The position numbers and the translations under genes were made by a program. From Sphingomonas panacis (GTDB lineage: Bacteria > Pseudomonadota > Alphaproteobacteria > Sphingomonadales > Sphingomonadaceae), in NCBI RefSeq assembly GCF_001717955.1, contig NZ_CP014168.1, forward strand, positions 4,805,501 to 4,869,500: DNA of 64,000 nucleotides, in the 5' to 3' direction. The notes beneath the pieces were generated by a model, which saw nothing but the letters and a program-made list of their open reading frames with translations, was not told the origin of the DNA and ran no database searches. Of the stretch, positions 45,366 through 55,759 are shown piece after piece. The first letter of the stretch is position 1. Every line of letters begins with the position of its first letter.

Positions 45366-45593
45366 CGCACCACCCTGGCTTAGCGCACACCCGGGCTTGA
45401 CGTGGAAGACGCGCTTGCTCTCCTCCAGCGAGGGGCCGACCTCACGCCGTTTAGGGGCGTTCCGGTCCTTCGATCCAACGCTTCCAAATGGCGGCTCCGG
45501 TCACGCGGGGAACGCTAATGCGTTTTCGTGCAGACGAACATTGGTGGCTCGCAGCCTGGCAATTTTGAGGCAGCCCGGTAGCGTAAGCAGACG

Positions 45594-46664
45594 TCAGGCA
45601 GAGCCGAAGAAATAGCTGCTGCCGACAACCGACCGTATCACCTTCTGCGGCATGGCCGCCGTAGCGGCGGAGATAAAGGCCTCGCCCGAGCAGTGGCCCG
45701 GAATGATGTAATCCGGGTTGATCGCCTGCATCAGCGCCAGCGTTTCCATCGCCTGATCCCGCGTCTGCGGCGGAACAAGATGGAAGCCGCCGACGATTGC
45801 GTGAACCTTGTCGATACCCGACACAGCTTGCGCACGCCGCACGGTATTGATGATACCGCGATGGCTGCAGGAACCGACCACGACCAGCCCGCGTCCTGCA
45901 ACATGGAATGCCGTGCCGAGTTCGTGCTCGGCATCGTCGACGACGAACCTTTTGTCTCGCTTCGCAGGGTCGAGCAGCCTCCGATCGCAATTCTGGCCGG
46001 GGAGCATTCCGGTCGGCACGCGTGGATGTTCCGTAGAGACGAACGGGATTCGGCCTGTAGTGAAACCCTGCCCGGCGACGATCCGAGGATCGCCCGAGAC
46101 GATGAGATCGATCCCGGCCTTGCGGATCGCCGGACGGTCGACCGCGCCGAAAGAGGAGCCGTCCGGATCGGTGCCACGGATGCGTTCGCAAAACGCTTCC
46201 TCGCCGCCGACAAACAAAGGCGTTCCACGCCTTACCTTTCCGCTCGCGAGGAAGCCGTCGAGCCCGCCGAAATGATCGTAATGGCCGTGGCTCAGAACCA
46301 TCGCGTCGACCATATCCGGGGCGACGCCGAGCAGGGCCATGTTGTTGAGCAGGGCAGCCGGGGTGTAACCGAAATCGATCAGAGTCGTCCGCGCCGTGCC
46401 GACAGCGGACGACTTCGCCAGCAAGGAATATCCCCACTGGCCGGCAAAGGCCGTGTGGTAATCGGCAGTGATTGGCGGCGGCACGACACGAATATCGGGC
46501 CGCGTGATCGATGCCCCGAAGACGCTCGTCGTACTGTCGATCAGCACCGTCAACTGGAGCCGGTCGATGGACGGGACCGTGAGCGTATCGGCTGCCAATA
46601 GCCGGGATGTGGGAATCAGCGATACGCCCGCGACGGCCAGAAGTGATCGGCGACTTAGCTCCAC
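45594..46664 (-). CDS. Tat-exported metallo-beta-lactamase-fold hydrolase
   Basis: A 356-residue protein beginning with a twin-arginine signal, SRRSLLAVAGVSL (residues 4-16), cleaved about Ala25. The metal-binding motif is LSHGHYDHFGGLDG (His126, His128, Asp130, His131), with GSCSHRGIINTV and IIPGHCSGEA providing later ligands. The overall pattern (VGGFHLVPP, then IIPGHC) resembles DUF-type MBL proteins related to methanopterin-linked and 7,8-dihydropterin enzymes rather than true beta-lactamases. Substrate unknown. It is convergent with the beta-galactosidase gene and downstream of the sigma-54 regulator gene on the same strand. Confidence 0.9.
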   Translation of the reverse strand: MELSRRSLLAVAGVSLIPTSRLLAADTLTVPSIDRLQLTVLIDSTTSVFGASITRPDIRVVPPPITADYHTAFAGQWGYSLLAKSSAVGTARTTLIDFGYTPAALLNNMALLGVAPDMVDAMVLSHGHYDHFGGLDGFLASGKVRRGTPLFVGGEEAFCERIRGTDPDGSSFGAVDRPAIRKAGIDLIVSGDPRIVAGQGFTTGRIPFVSTEHPRVPTGMLPGQNCDRRLLDPAKRDKRFVVDDAEHELGTAFHVAGRGLVVVGSCSHRGIINTVRRAQAVSGIDKVHAIVGGFHLVPPQTRDQAMETLALMQAINPDYIIPGHCSGEAFISAATAAMPQKVIRSVVGSSYFFGSA

Positions 46665-46804
46665 GATTTCCTCCCGAAAGCTAATGGCGTCACTGCTGAC
46701 AGATTACAGGTGGCGGCGAAAGTGCGGTCAGTATCCCGTCAGCGCGCCGAGCACCATTGCGCAAGTTCACGCCAGCGGCGACCAAAGCCCTCGCGCGCCT
46801 GCGC

Positions 46805-48226
<1,422 letters not shown>

Positions 48227-48334
48227 CCGCCATCCTACAAAAGCCGTTCGAACGGCCCTTTTAAGGACGATGGGTAAAAGCGACCTTAAACATGCCGCTG
48301 CGGGCTTGAGGGACCGGCGCACAGCGGCTAAGCC

Positions 48335-48348
48335 TTGATCAAGATAAG
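48335..48348. promoter_or_regulatory. weak FixK/FNR-like dyad before the COX IV gene
   Basis: TTGATCAAGATAAG matches TTGATC-N2-GATCAA at 12 of 14 positions. It lies 17 bases before the ATG of the cytochrome oxidase subunit, the same odd distance as the site before the epimerase operon. Respiratory genes are natural FixK targets, but the position is unusual. Confidence 0.25.
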
Positions 48349-48365
48349 CATTGGGAGATGCAGGC

Positions 48366-48503
48366 ATGGCCGAAGACGGCGACATCAAGGTCCATGAAGC
48401 GACCTATCACAAGGTGATCGGCCTGCTGAAATATGGTGCAGTGGCGTGCTTCCTGCTCGCCTTCATCATCATCTATTTCGCGCTCGCGCCTGCCAGCAAG
48501 TGA
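48366..48503 (+). CDS. aa3-type cytochrome c oxidase subunit IV
   Basis: A 45-residue single-helix membrane protein: a charged N-terminus (AEDGDIKVHEATYHKVIG) followed by one transmembrane segment (AVACFLLAFIIIYFALA) and a short tail. This is the size and pattern of the bacterial aa3 oxidase subunit IV family (PF07835-like). GGGAG stands 9 bases before the ATG. Its TGA overlaps the GTG start of pntA (GTGA), so oxidase subunit and transhydrogenase are translationally coupled although the main oxidase genes are elsewhere. Confidence 0.85.
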   Translation: MAEDGDIKVHEATYHKVIGLLKYGAVACFLLAFIIIYFALAPASK

Positions 48504-49621
48504 AAATCGCCGTCCTCAAGGAAAGCGCTCCGGGTGAGCGCCGTGTCTCCGCGACTCCGGAAACCGTCAAGAAATTCATCGGCTTGGGTGCCGAAGTCGC
48601 GATCGAGGCCGGCGCCGGCCTGACCGCCGCGATCGCCGATGCGGAGTATGCCGCCGCCGGCGCGACCGTCGGCGACCGGACGGGCACGCTCGCGGGTGCG
48701 GGCATCGTGCTCGGCGTGCAAGGGCCTGATCCCGAATCGCTCGGCGGAGTCGCGCCCGGTGCGTGGGTGGTCGCCAGCCTCAATCCGTTCGGAGAGCGTG
48801 CCCGAGTCGATGGCTATGCCGCGGCGGGACTCGAAGCGCTGGCGATGGAGTTCATGCCGCGCATCACGCGTGCGCAGTCGATGGACATCCTCTCCTCACA
48901 ATCGAACTTGTCGGGCTACAAGGCGGTGCTCGATGCGGCGAACGAATATGGCCGCGCGTTCCCGATGATGATGACCGCGGCGGGCACTGTCTCCGCCGCG
49001 CGCGTGTTCGTGATGGGCGTCGGCGTGGCGGGCTTGCAGGCGATCGCGACCGCGCGGCGGCTCGGTGCGCAGGTCTCGGCGACCGACGTGCGCTCGGCCA
49101 CCAAGGAGCAGATCCAGTCGCTCGGCGCCAAGCCGATCTTCGTCGAGAATGTCGCCGGCATCGAAGGCGAAGGGTCTGGCGGCTATGCCGGCGAGATGAG
49201 CGACGCCTACAAGGCGGCGCAGGCCGAACTGGTGTCCACGCACATCGCCAAGCAGGACATCGTCATCACGACGGCGCTGATTCCCGGCCGCCCCGCCCCG
49301 CGCCTGATCTCCGCCGCGCAGGTGGCGAGCATGAAGCCCGGCAGCGTGATCGTCGATCTCGCGGTCGAACAGGGTGGCAACGTCGAAGGCGCGGTCGCGG
49401 GCGAGATTGTCGAGGTCGGTGGCGTCAAGATCGTCGGCCATAAGAACGTGCCAAGCCGCCTGGCGGCGGACACGAGCGCATTGTTCAGCCGCAACCTGTT
49501 CAACTTCCTGAACGCGTTCTGGGACAAGGAGACAGGCGCGCCGGTGCTCGACGAAGAAATCGGCGACGCGGTGCGGCTGACCCGGGGTGGTCAGGTCGTG
49601 AACCCAAGGCTCCTCTCATGA
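48500..49621 (+). CDS. pntA: NAD(P) transhydrogenase subunit alpha part 1 (NAD-binding)
   Basis: Soluble NAD(H)-binding dI component of the proton-translocating transhydrogenase, which makes NADPH at the expense of the proton gradient. The protein has 373 residues from GTG 48500. KIAVLKESAPGERRVSATPE is the N-terminal signature; LSSQSNLSGYKAVLDAANEYG, VMGVGVAGLQAIATARRLGA (Rossmann) and VDLAVEQGGNVEG follow, with SDAYKAAQAELV in the mobile-loop region. Unlike the E. coli PntA, the membrane part is on a separate gene (pntAB), as in Rhodospirillum. It starts inside the COX IV stop codon. Confidence 0.97.
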   Translation: MKIAVLKESAPGERRVSATPETVKKFIGLGAEVAIEAGAGLTAAIADAEYAAAGATVGDRTGTLAGAGIVLGVQGPDPESLGGVAPGAWVVASLNPFGERARVDGYAAAGLEALAMEFMPRITRAQSMDILSSQSNLSGYKAVLDAANEYGRAFPMMMTAAGTVSAARVFVMGVGVAGLQAIATARRLGAQVSATDVRSATKEQIQSLGAKPIFVENVAGIEGEGSGGYAGEMSDAYKAAQAELVSTHIAKQDIVITTALIPGRPAPRLISAAQVASMKPGSVIVDLAVEQGGNVEGAVAGEIVEVGGVKIVGHKNVPSRLAADTSALFSRNLFNFLNAFWDKETGAPVLDEEIGDAVRLTRGGQVVNPRLLS

Positions 49622-49643
49622 TCCTCCCCGGAGCGGGAGGATC
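49620..49643. repeat. hairpin after pntA part 1
   Basis: GATCCTCCC-CGGAGC-GGGAGGATC, a perfect 9-bp stem with a 6-base loop, overlapping the stop codon. No T-tract. It may tune expression between the first and second transhydrogenase genes by mRNA processing. Confidence 0.55.
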
Positions 49644-49772
49644 AGGCGTGGCCTGTCCTACGCGCGGCTTATCCACTATCCTCGCCCGGTCGAAATTTCA
49701 CATGAGCCCGGCGCCGTTTTTTTCGTTCGATATGCACGAGCTTCCTGAAATTTGAGAGGGTGTGAGCCGGAC

Positions 49773-50084
49773 ATGGACTTCATCTCGATCCTGTCGATCT
49801 TCGTCATGGCGTGCTTCGTCGGCTATTATGTCGTCTGGTCGGTCACGCCCGCGCTGCATACGCCGCTGATGGCAGTCACCAACGCGATCTCCTCGGTCAT
49901 CATCGTCGGCGCGCTGATCGCGGCGGCGGCGGCCGGGATCGGCGCAGGTGGCACGGTGTCGAAGCTGCTCGGGCTGGTCGCGGTGGTGCTGGCGAGCGTC
50001 AACATCTTCGGCGGCTTCGCGGTCACCGCGCGGATGCTGGCGATGTACAAGAAGAAAGACCGGCCGGTGGCGGCCAAACACTAA
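49773..50084 (+). CDS. pntAB: NAD(P) transhydrogenase subunit alpha part 2 (membrane)
   Basis: A 103-residue membrane component of the three-subunit transhydrogenase. Three helices are visible ([20 protein letters not shown], in part; [39 protein letters not shown]), ending in [12 protein letters not shown], the characteristic C-terminus. The ATG at 49773 follows GAGAGGG by about 12 bases. It lies 151 bases after pntA and 111 bases before pntB, with hairpin or palindromic repeat sequence in both gaps. Confidence 0.96.
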   Translation: MDFISILSIFVMACFVGYYVVWSVTPALHTPLMAVTNAISSVIIVGALIAAAAAGIGAGGTVSKLLGLVAVVLASVNIFGGFAVTARMLAMYKKKDRPVAAKH

Positions 50085-50091
50085 AACAACC

Positions 50092-50175
50092 CGTCACCCC
50101 AGCGAAAGCTGGGGTCTCGCGCGGTTCTTGTCCCGCGCGAGCAACGGGGAGATGCCAGCGTGCGCTGGCATGACG
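50092..50175. repeat. palindromic repeat between pntAB and pntB
   Basis: CGTCACCCCAGC and its inverted partner GCTGGCATGACG bound the element; inner hairpins are ACCCCAGC-GAAA-GCTGGGGT, CGCGCGG-type arms in the middle, and ATGCCAGC-GT-GCGCTGGCAT near the right end. It is the same family as the copy at 35450-35530. It ends 20 bases before the pntB start. Confidence 0.85.
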
Positions 50176-50195
50176 ATATTGGGGTAGGACGAACG

Positions 50196-51701
50196 ATGGA
50201 ACACGTAGCGGTCAATCCCTGGGCGGCGCTCGCCTATCTCGTCGCAGGGGTGTGCTTCATCCTCGCGCTGCGTGGGCTGTCCTCGCCGGCGACGTCGCAG
50301 CGCGGCAACCGCATGGGCATCATCGGCATGACCATCGCCGTGGTGACGACGCTGCTGACGCATGTGCCGAGATTGACGGTATTCGTTCATGCCAATCTGA
50401 TGGACGGTACGATCGGCTCGGCTCCGTTCCTTCCTGATTATGTCACGATCGCCGAAATCCTGGCGGCCATCGGCATCGGCGCCGCCATCGGCCTTCTCAC
50501 CGCGCGGAAAATCGCGATGACCGACATGCCGCAACTCGTCGCCGCCTTCCACTCGCTCGTGGGCCTCGCGGCGGTGCTGGTCGCGGCAGCGGCGTTCCTC
50601 AATCCGCAGGCGTTCGGGATTGCCGACATGGTGATCCCGATGATCGGCAAGCCGTTCTTCGCGATCTATCCGCAGAGCCGGATCGAAATGGGGCTCGGCA
50701 TCGCGATCGGCGCGATCACCTTTTCAGGGAGCGTGATCGCCTTCCTGAAGCTCAACGGCAACATGGGCGGCGCGCCGATCCTGCTGCCGGGCCGCCACGT
50801 CATCAACCTCACCGTGCTGGCCGCGATCCTCGGCCTCGTCGCCTATTTCACGCAGGACCAGAGCCCCTGGATCTTCTGGACGATCACCGCCCTCTCCTTC
50901 GCGATCGGCTTCCTGCTGATCGTGCCGATCGGCGGCGCGGACATGCCGGTCGTGGTGTCGATGCTCAACAGCTATTCGGGCTGGGCGGCGGCGGCGATGG
51001 GCTTCACGCTGCACAATACCGCGATGATCATCACCGGCGCGCTGGTCGGCTCGTCGGGCGCGATCCTGAGCTACATCATGTGCAAGGCGATGAACCGCAG
51101 CTTCATCAGCGTCATCGCCGGCGGCTTCGGCGCGACGGCGGCAGCGGCGGACGGCGGCGCCAAGGTCGATCGCCCATGGAAGCGTGGCAGCGCCGAGGAC
51201 GCCGCTTTCCTGATGAGCCAGGCCGAACAGGTCATCATCGTCCCCGGCTACGGCATGGCGGTGGCGCAGGCGCAGCACGCGCTGCGCGAGATGGCGGACA
51301 AACTGAAGGCGCATGGCGTGCGCGTGAAATACGCGATCCACCCGGTCGCGGGGCGCATGCCCGGCCACATGAACGTGCTGCTCGCCGAGGCGAACGTGCC
51401 CTATGACGAAGTGTTCGAGCTGGAGGACATCAACGGCGAGTTCGCGCAGACCGACGTCGCCTTCGTGATCGGCGCCAACGACGTCACCAATCCCGCCGCC
51501 AAGACCGACAAGACTTCACCGATCTACGGCATGCCGGTGCTCGACGTCGAAAAGGCCAAGACCGTGCTGTTCGTCAAACGCTCGATGGGCGGGGTCGGCT
51601 ATGCCGGGGTCGATAACGATGTGTTCTATATGGACAACACGATGATGCTGCTCGCCGATGCCAAGAAGATGGTCGAGGAAATCGTCAAAGCGCTCGACTG
51701 A
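50196..51701 (+). CDS. pntB: NAD(P) transhydrogenase subunit beta
   Basis: Carries most of the membrane proton channel and the NADP(H)-binding dIII domain. The protein has 501 residues from ATG 50196. About nine helices occupy residues 10-290; AAFHSLVGLAAVLVA, KLNGNMGGAPILLPGRH and NSYSGWAAAAMGFTLHNTAM (in pieces) are conserved. The dIII domain from about 330 shows VIIVPGYGMAVAQAQHAL, IHPVAGRMPGHMNVLLAEA, VIGANDVTNPAAKTD and VFVKRS-type KTVLFVKRSMGGVGYAG. GGGGTAGGAC precedes the ATG. Completes the transhydrogenase operon. Confidence 0.98.
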   Translation: MEHVAVNPWAALAYLVAGVCFILALRGLSSPATSQRGNRMGIIGMTIAVVTTLLTHVPRLTVFVHANLMDGTIGSAPFLPDYVTIAEILAAIGIGAAIGLLTARKIAMTDMPQLVAAFHSLVGLAAVLVAAAAFLNPQAFGIADMVIPMIGKPFFAIYPQSRIEMGLGIAIGAITFSGSVIAFLKLNGNMGGAPILLPGRHVINLTVLAAILGLVAYFTQDQSPWIFWTITALSFAIGFLLIVPIGGADMPVVVSMLNSYSGWAAAAMGFTLHNTAMIITGALVGSSGAILSYIMCKAMNRSFISVIAGGFGATAAAADGGAKVDRPWKRGSAEDAAFLMSQAEQVIIVPGYGMAVAQAQHALREMADKLKAHGVRVKYAIHPVAGRMPGHMNVLLAEANVPYDEVFELEDINGEFAQTDVAFVIGANDVTNPAAKTDKTSPIYGMPVLDVEKAKTVLFVKRSMGGVGYAGVDNDVFYMDNTMMLLADAKKMVEEIVKALD

Positions 51702-51943
51702 GCGGAGCCGCATCGCCAGGCATGAGCATCCGCCATGACGCATTCATACGATAGACGTTCAATTCCGATCCGCGACCTTCCGAACATTGCCTCCATTTTG
51801 GGGATACTTGCGCCGACTTTCCGCCGAATACGCATGAGTCAATAGCGCAAAATCAGGAGTTTCGTTCATTGTGGATATGATCCACCTGCTCCGTTTTGGC
51901 TAAAAGCGTATTTCTTCTTCTCAACACAAGTCAGGGGGCTGGC

Positions 51944-52891
51944 ATGGACGGACGCGACGCTTGGGAAACCACACGGCCTCCGACAGCGACGATTGCCGCA
52001 CTGGTGATCGCCGATCATGAGGCGCCCGACGCGGCCGCCGCGATCGGCGCGACGACCGCGCGCCTGCTCGGCCGGGTGGATTGGGCGGAAGCGCCTGCGC
52101 AGCTTGAGGCGCGAGGGCCGATCCATCTGATCGTCGCCGATTGCGAAGGCACCGACGATGCCGCACTGGTGAATGCCTTGCCACGCATCAACCAGTTCGC
52201 CCGCGACAATGATGCGCGCCTGGTCGCGACGCTCGCCTCCACCCAGGTCGATCTGGTCGCGGCCAATCTGTTCGGCCCGAACGTCGAACTGCTGTGCGCG
52301 CCCTCCCTCGCCGAGCGCGTCGCCGCTTATGCGCCATCGCTGTCGCCGCCGCGCCGCGACCGGCTGTTCGATACCGCGTGCGAGGTCGAGACCGTTCGCT
52401 TGCGCCGGCTCAACGAAGAGATCGCGCGGATCGCGGAAACGCTGGCGCGGCTCAGCGGACTCGAGACCACAAACCCCGCGCGCAGCCGCGTGGCGGACCG
52501 GGGCGGCACCTACACGCCGCAGCCCCCCGCCAACGACCCGCCCGCGATCTCTCCCCGTGACGTCCGCGGCGCGATCCGCGCGCGGCGTTTGCGCGACCAG
52601 TATTTCGACATGGGGCTGTTCGAAGACCCGGCGTGGGACATCCTGCTCGACCTGTTCGCCGCCGAACTCGAACGCGTCCAGGTCTCCGTGTCGAGCCTAT
52701 GCATCGCCGCCGCCGTCGCGCCCACCACCGCGCTGCGCTGGATCGCCAAGATGACCGAGGCGGGGCTGCTGACGCGCGTGCCCGACCCGTTCGACCGCCG
52801 GCGCGCCTTCATGGAACTCGCGCCACCCGCGAGCGAGGCGATGCGCGGCTATCTCGGTGGGCTGAAGCGCGCCGGGCTGGCGATATTGTAG
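51944..52891 (+). CDS. regulator with receiver-like N-domain and MarR-type winged helix
   Basis: A 315-residue protein I cannot assign to a named family. Residues about 13-135 look like a degenerate receiver fold (TIAALVIADHEAPDAAA, then IHLIVADCEG, RLVATLASTQVDLV) but without the acidic pocket and Lys pattern of true response regulators. A helical linker (RLRRLNEEIARIAETLARL) leads to a C-terminal winged helix: DQYFDMGLFEDPAWDILLDL, VSSLCIAAAVAPTTALRWIAKM, LLTRVPDPFDRRRAFMEL, which is MarR-like. ATG 51944 follows CAGGGGG. Monocistronic, convergent with the antiporter gene. Confidence 0.8.
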   Translation: MDGRDAWETTRPPTATIAALVIADHEAPDAAAAIGATTARLLGRVDWAEAPAQLEARGPIHLIVADCEGTDDAALVNALPRINQFARDNDARLVATLASTQVDLVAANLFGPNVELLCAPSLAERVAAYAPSLSPPRRDRLFDTACEVETVRLRRLNEEIARIAETLARLSGLETTNPARSRVADRGGTYTPQPPANDPPAISPRDVRGAIRARRLRDQYFDMGLFEDPAWDILLDLFAAELERVQVSVSSLCIAAAVAPTTALRWIAKMTEAGLLTRVPDPFDRRRAFMELAPPASEAMRGYLGGLKRAGLAIL

Positions 52892-52922
52892 GGCATGGCT
52901 CCAGCCGGCGGTGCAAATCCCA

Positions 52923-54587
52923 CTATTTGTAGCGCACCTCGAGCAGATCCAGTTCGCGCATCAGCTTGTTCGCAAGTTCGCTGCCGATGCCACGGTCGCG
53001 CGCGATACGGGCGATCTGGTCGCGTTCGGCCTGAACCGCCGCGAGCCGAAGATCACGCTCGATCCGTTCGCTCGCGCGCGCCTCGTTCCTGAGGTCACCG
53101 TCGGCGGCGCGACTCTCGATCCGTTCGCGATAGCCATCCATGATCCGCGCACCGACGGCGGCATAGACGTCCGCGTCGTCGCGTCCCTCCGCCAGCGCAT
53201 GCTGGACGCGCTCGACCGCCCTGATCGCCGCCTCGGCCGCAGCCACGCGAGCCATGTCCTCTTCGGCCTGTTGCGACGGCTCGGGCGGCATCGTCAGCCC
53301 GCGCAACAGCAGCGGCAAGCCCAGGCTCGCCATCACCAGCGAGGTCAGGATCACCCCGGTCGCGAGGAAGACCGCAAGCTCGCGCCCCGGGAACGGCGTT
53401 CCGTCGCCCATCGTCAGCGGCAACGTCAGCACGCCCGCGAGCGTGATGGCACCGCGCACGCCCGCGAAGGACATCGCCGCAACCAGACGCCAGGGCGGCC
53501 TCGTCCCCGTTTTGCCGCTTGGCGCGCGCCGAAGCAACGTGATGCGGAGCGACACCCATACCCAGGTGAAACGCAGCGCGGCGAGACCCGCCATGATCGC
53601 GACGACGTACAGGGCGAGCCACCACGGGCTGGTATGGCCGGTCATTTCGACCGTCTGGTCGAGGCCGGACAGAATCTCGGGCAGTTGCTCACCGAGCAGA
53701 ACGAAGATGATGCCGTTCGCGGCGAACTGGATCGTGTCCCACACCGAGTTGCGCCGCATCCGCGTGACGGCAAGCGCCTGACGCGAAATCTCGGCGAAGC
53801 TCATCGTCACACCCGCTGCCACCGCCGCCAGGATGCCCGAAGCGTGGACGTGTTCGGCGATGAGATAGGCGCCGAACGGGATCAGCACGCTGATCAGGAT
53901 CTGCGAACCGGTCTCCTCGCCGAAGCGTCGCGATACCCACGCCTTGGCACGGGTCACCACCAGCGTCAGCGCGACCCCGACCAAGATCCCCGCCCCCGCC
54001 ATCCAGACGAAGCTCAGCGCCGCGCCGGTCGCCGAGAAGGTGCCGGTCAAGGCCGCGGCGATCGCGAAGCGCAGGCACACCAGCCCGGATGCGTCGTTGA
54101 GCAGCGATTCTCCCTCAAGGATGTGCATCATCCGCTTCGGGATCGGCACCCGCGCGGCAATCGCCGACACCGCGATCGGATCGGTTGGTGAAATGACGGC
54201 GGCGAGCGCGAACGCCACCGCCAGCGGCATCGCCGGGATCATCCAGTGGATCAGGAAGCCCATGCCCACGACAGTCAGCAGGACAAGTCCAAGCGCCAGT
54301 TCGACGACGGTCGACAGATCCTTGAACAGCGCATCCTTGGGGATGCGCCAACCATCCAGAAACAGGAGCGGCGGCAGGAACAGCAGCATGAACAGTTCGG
54401 GGTCGAGCGTAACGCGCCAATGCCCGGCGAGGCCCACGACGAACCCCAGCGCGATCTGCACCAGCGGCGTTGGCAACGCGACCGGCAGCATCCGCGATAT
54501 GGCACCGCTGACGACGACCGCCAGCAGCAAGATCAACACGATAGATATGGATTCCAAGCCTGCACTCCCAGCATGGCCGCCTGCCAT
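52923..54587 (-). CDS. Na+/H+ antiporter, CPA1 family
   Basis: A 554-residue cation:proton antiporter with about 12 membrane helices in the first 410 residues. The ion-binding helix carries AAVISPTDPIAVSAI and the next EGESLLNDASGLVCLRFA, the CPA1 Asp-pair region. PLLFLDGWRIPKDAL and SFAGVRGAITLAGVLTLPL are also typical of NhaP/YjcE-like members. The C-terminal approximately 130 residues are soluble and strongly charged, with likely coiled coils (RVAAAEAAIRAVERVQHALA), as in bacterial antiporters whose tails sense pH. No operon partner; convergent with the 315-residue regulator gene. Confidence 0.94.
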   Translation of the reverse strand: MAGGHAGSAGLESISIVLILLLAVVVSGAISRMLPVALPTPLVQIALGFVVGLAGHWRVTLDPELFMLLFLPPLLFLDGWRIPKDALFKDLSTVVELALGLVLLTVVGMGFLIHWMIPAMPLAVAFALAAVISPTDPIAVSAIAARVPIPKRMMHILEGESLLNDASGLVCLRFAIAAALTGTFSATGAALSFVWMAGAGILVGVALTLVVTRAKAWVSRRFGEETGSQILISVLIPFGAYLIAEHVHASGILAAVAAGVTMSFAEISRQALAVTRMRRNSVWDTIQFAANGIIFVLLGEQLPEILSGLDQTVEMTGHTSPWWLALYVVAIMAGLAALRFTWVWVSLRITLLRRAPSGKTGTRPPWRLVAAMSFAGVRGAITLAGVLTLPLTMGDGTPFPGRELAVFLATGVILTSLVMASLGLPLLLRGLTMPPEPSQQAEEDMARVAAAEAAIRAVERVQHALAEGRDDADVYAAVGARIMDGYRERIESRAADGDLRNEARASERIERDLRLAAVQAERDQIARIARDRGIGSELANKLMRELDLLEVRYK

Positions 54588-54638
54588 TATGCGGCGTCTA
54601 GCATGTCTTTCGGTTCGAAACCGACGATGATGCCTGAC

Positions 54639-55592
54639 TCACGGCGAAACGGGACCGCCGCCGCCGCGCAGCTTGGCGATGAGGTGGATGCCGGCGACGA
54701 TCACCCCGCCGACCGCCAGCCCGACGATGCCGGAGAACACCGCGTTCGCGATCCACGACGTAACGTCGCCGATCGCGGGAACACGGGCACCGGCGGCGCT
54801 GAAAGCGTGCGCGATATGAGCGGGGCCGGTGATCCCGAACCCCTCCAGACCGTGAACGATGATGCCGCCGCCGACCCACACCATCGCTGCGGTCCCGACG
54901 ATCGCCAGCACGCGCATCACGATCGGCATACCTGTCACCAGCGTGCGGCCGATGGCCTGTGTCGCTGCGGCGTCGCGCTTGGCCAGGTGCAATCCGACGT
55001 CGTCCATCTTCACGATCAGCCCGACCGCCCCGTACACGCCAGCGGTGATCGCGAGGCTGACCAGCGCGAGCACGATCGCCTGAGTCACGATCGACGAGGT
55101 CGCCACATCGGCCAGAGCGATCGCCATGATCTCCGCCGACAGGATCAGGTCGGTGCGGATCGCGCCCGACACCGTGGTCTTCTCAACCGTCGCGGCATCG
55201 GTCGGCGCCGCCGCGACATCTTCCTCGCCGTGGTGACCGAAGATCGCCTCGAACACCTTCTCCGCACCTTCGAAACACAGGTAGCAGCCGCCCAGCATCA
55301 GCAGCGGCGTGATGAGCCACGGCGCGAATGCGCTCATCAGCAGCGCGGCGGGCAGCAGGATGAGCAGCTTATTGCGGATCGAGCCCAGCGCGATCCGGCC
55401 GATGATCGGCAGTTCGCGGTCGGGCGTGAAGCCGGTGACATAGCGCGGCGTGACCGCGGCATCGTCGAGGATCACGCCCATCGCCTTGCTGCCCGCCTTG
55501 CCGGTCGCCGCCGCGACATCGTCCAGCGAAGCCGCGGCAAGCTTGGTGATCGCGGCGACGTCGTCGAGCAGCGCTACCAGTCCTGACGGCAT
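54639..55592 (-). CDS. DUF808 membrane protein (YedI-like)
   Basis: A 317-residue inner-membrane protein of the DUF808/YedI family, function not established. MPSGLVALLDDVAAITKLAA is the family's standard N-terminus; about six to eight helices follow, including LLILLPAALLMSAFAPWLI, GGCYLCFEGAEKVFE and IMAIALADVATSSIVTQAIV. The conserved GAIRTDLILSAEI lies between helices. ATG 55592 is selected among tandem ATG codons because AAGGGG is correctly spaced. It lies 51 bases upstream-side of the antiporter gene on the same strand, so co-transcription as an ion or envelope stress pair is possible. Confidence 0.92.
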   Translation of the reverse strand: MPSGLVALLDDVAAITKLAAASLDDVAAATGKAGSKAMGVILDDAAVTPRYVTGFTPDRELPIIGRIALGSIRNKLLILLPAALLMSAFAPWLITPLLMLGGCYLCFEGAEKVFEAIFGHHGEEDVAAAPTDAATVEKTTVSGAIRTDLILSAEIMAIALADVATSSIVTQAIVLALVSLAITAGVYGAVGLIVKMDDVGLHLAKRDAAATQAIGRTLVTGMPIVMRVLAIVGTAAMVWVGGGIIVHGLEGFGITGPAHIAHAFSAAGARVPAIGDVTSWIANAVFSGIVGLAVGGVIVAGIHLIAKLRGGGGPVSP

Positions 55593-55759
55593 CATGTTCC
55601 CCTTGTGTCGTTGTTGCCGCCACAGGCGAACGGCGGCGGTCGGTCGAATATCGGGGAACGTCCCGGGCGTGCGGCGGTATCCATCAACACGTCCGCTGCG
55701 GCCAAGGCAACCCGACACGTCCGGTTCTTATCGGCGATGAATTGCGGTACATCCCGACG

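Noticed and set aside
45594..46664. True beta-lactamase conferring resistance
   Set aside because: The HxHxDH motif only shows the metallo-beta-lactamase fold. The Tat signal and the GFHL and PGHC segments match other hydrolases of the fold rather than class B lactamases.
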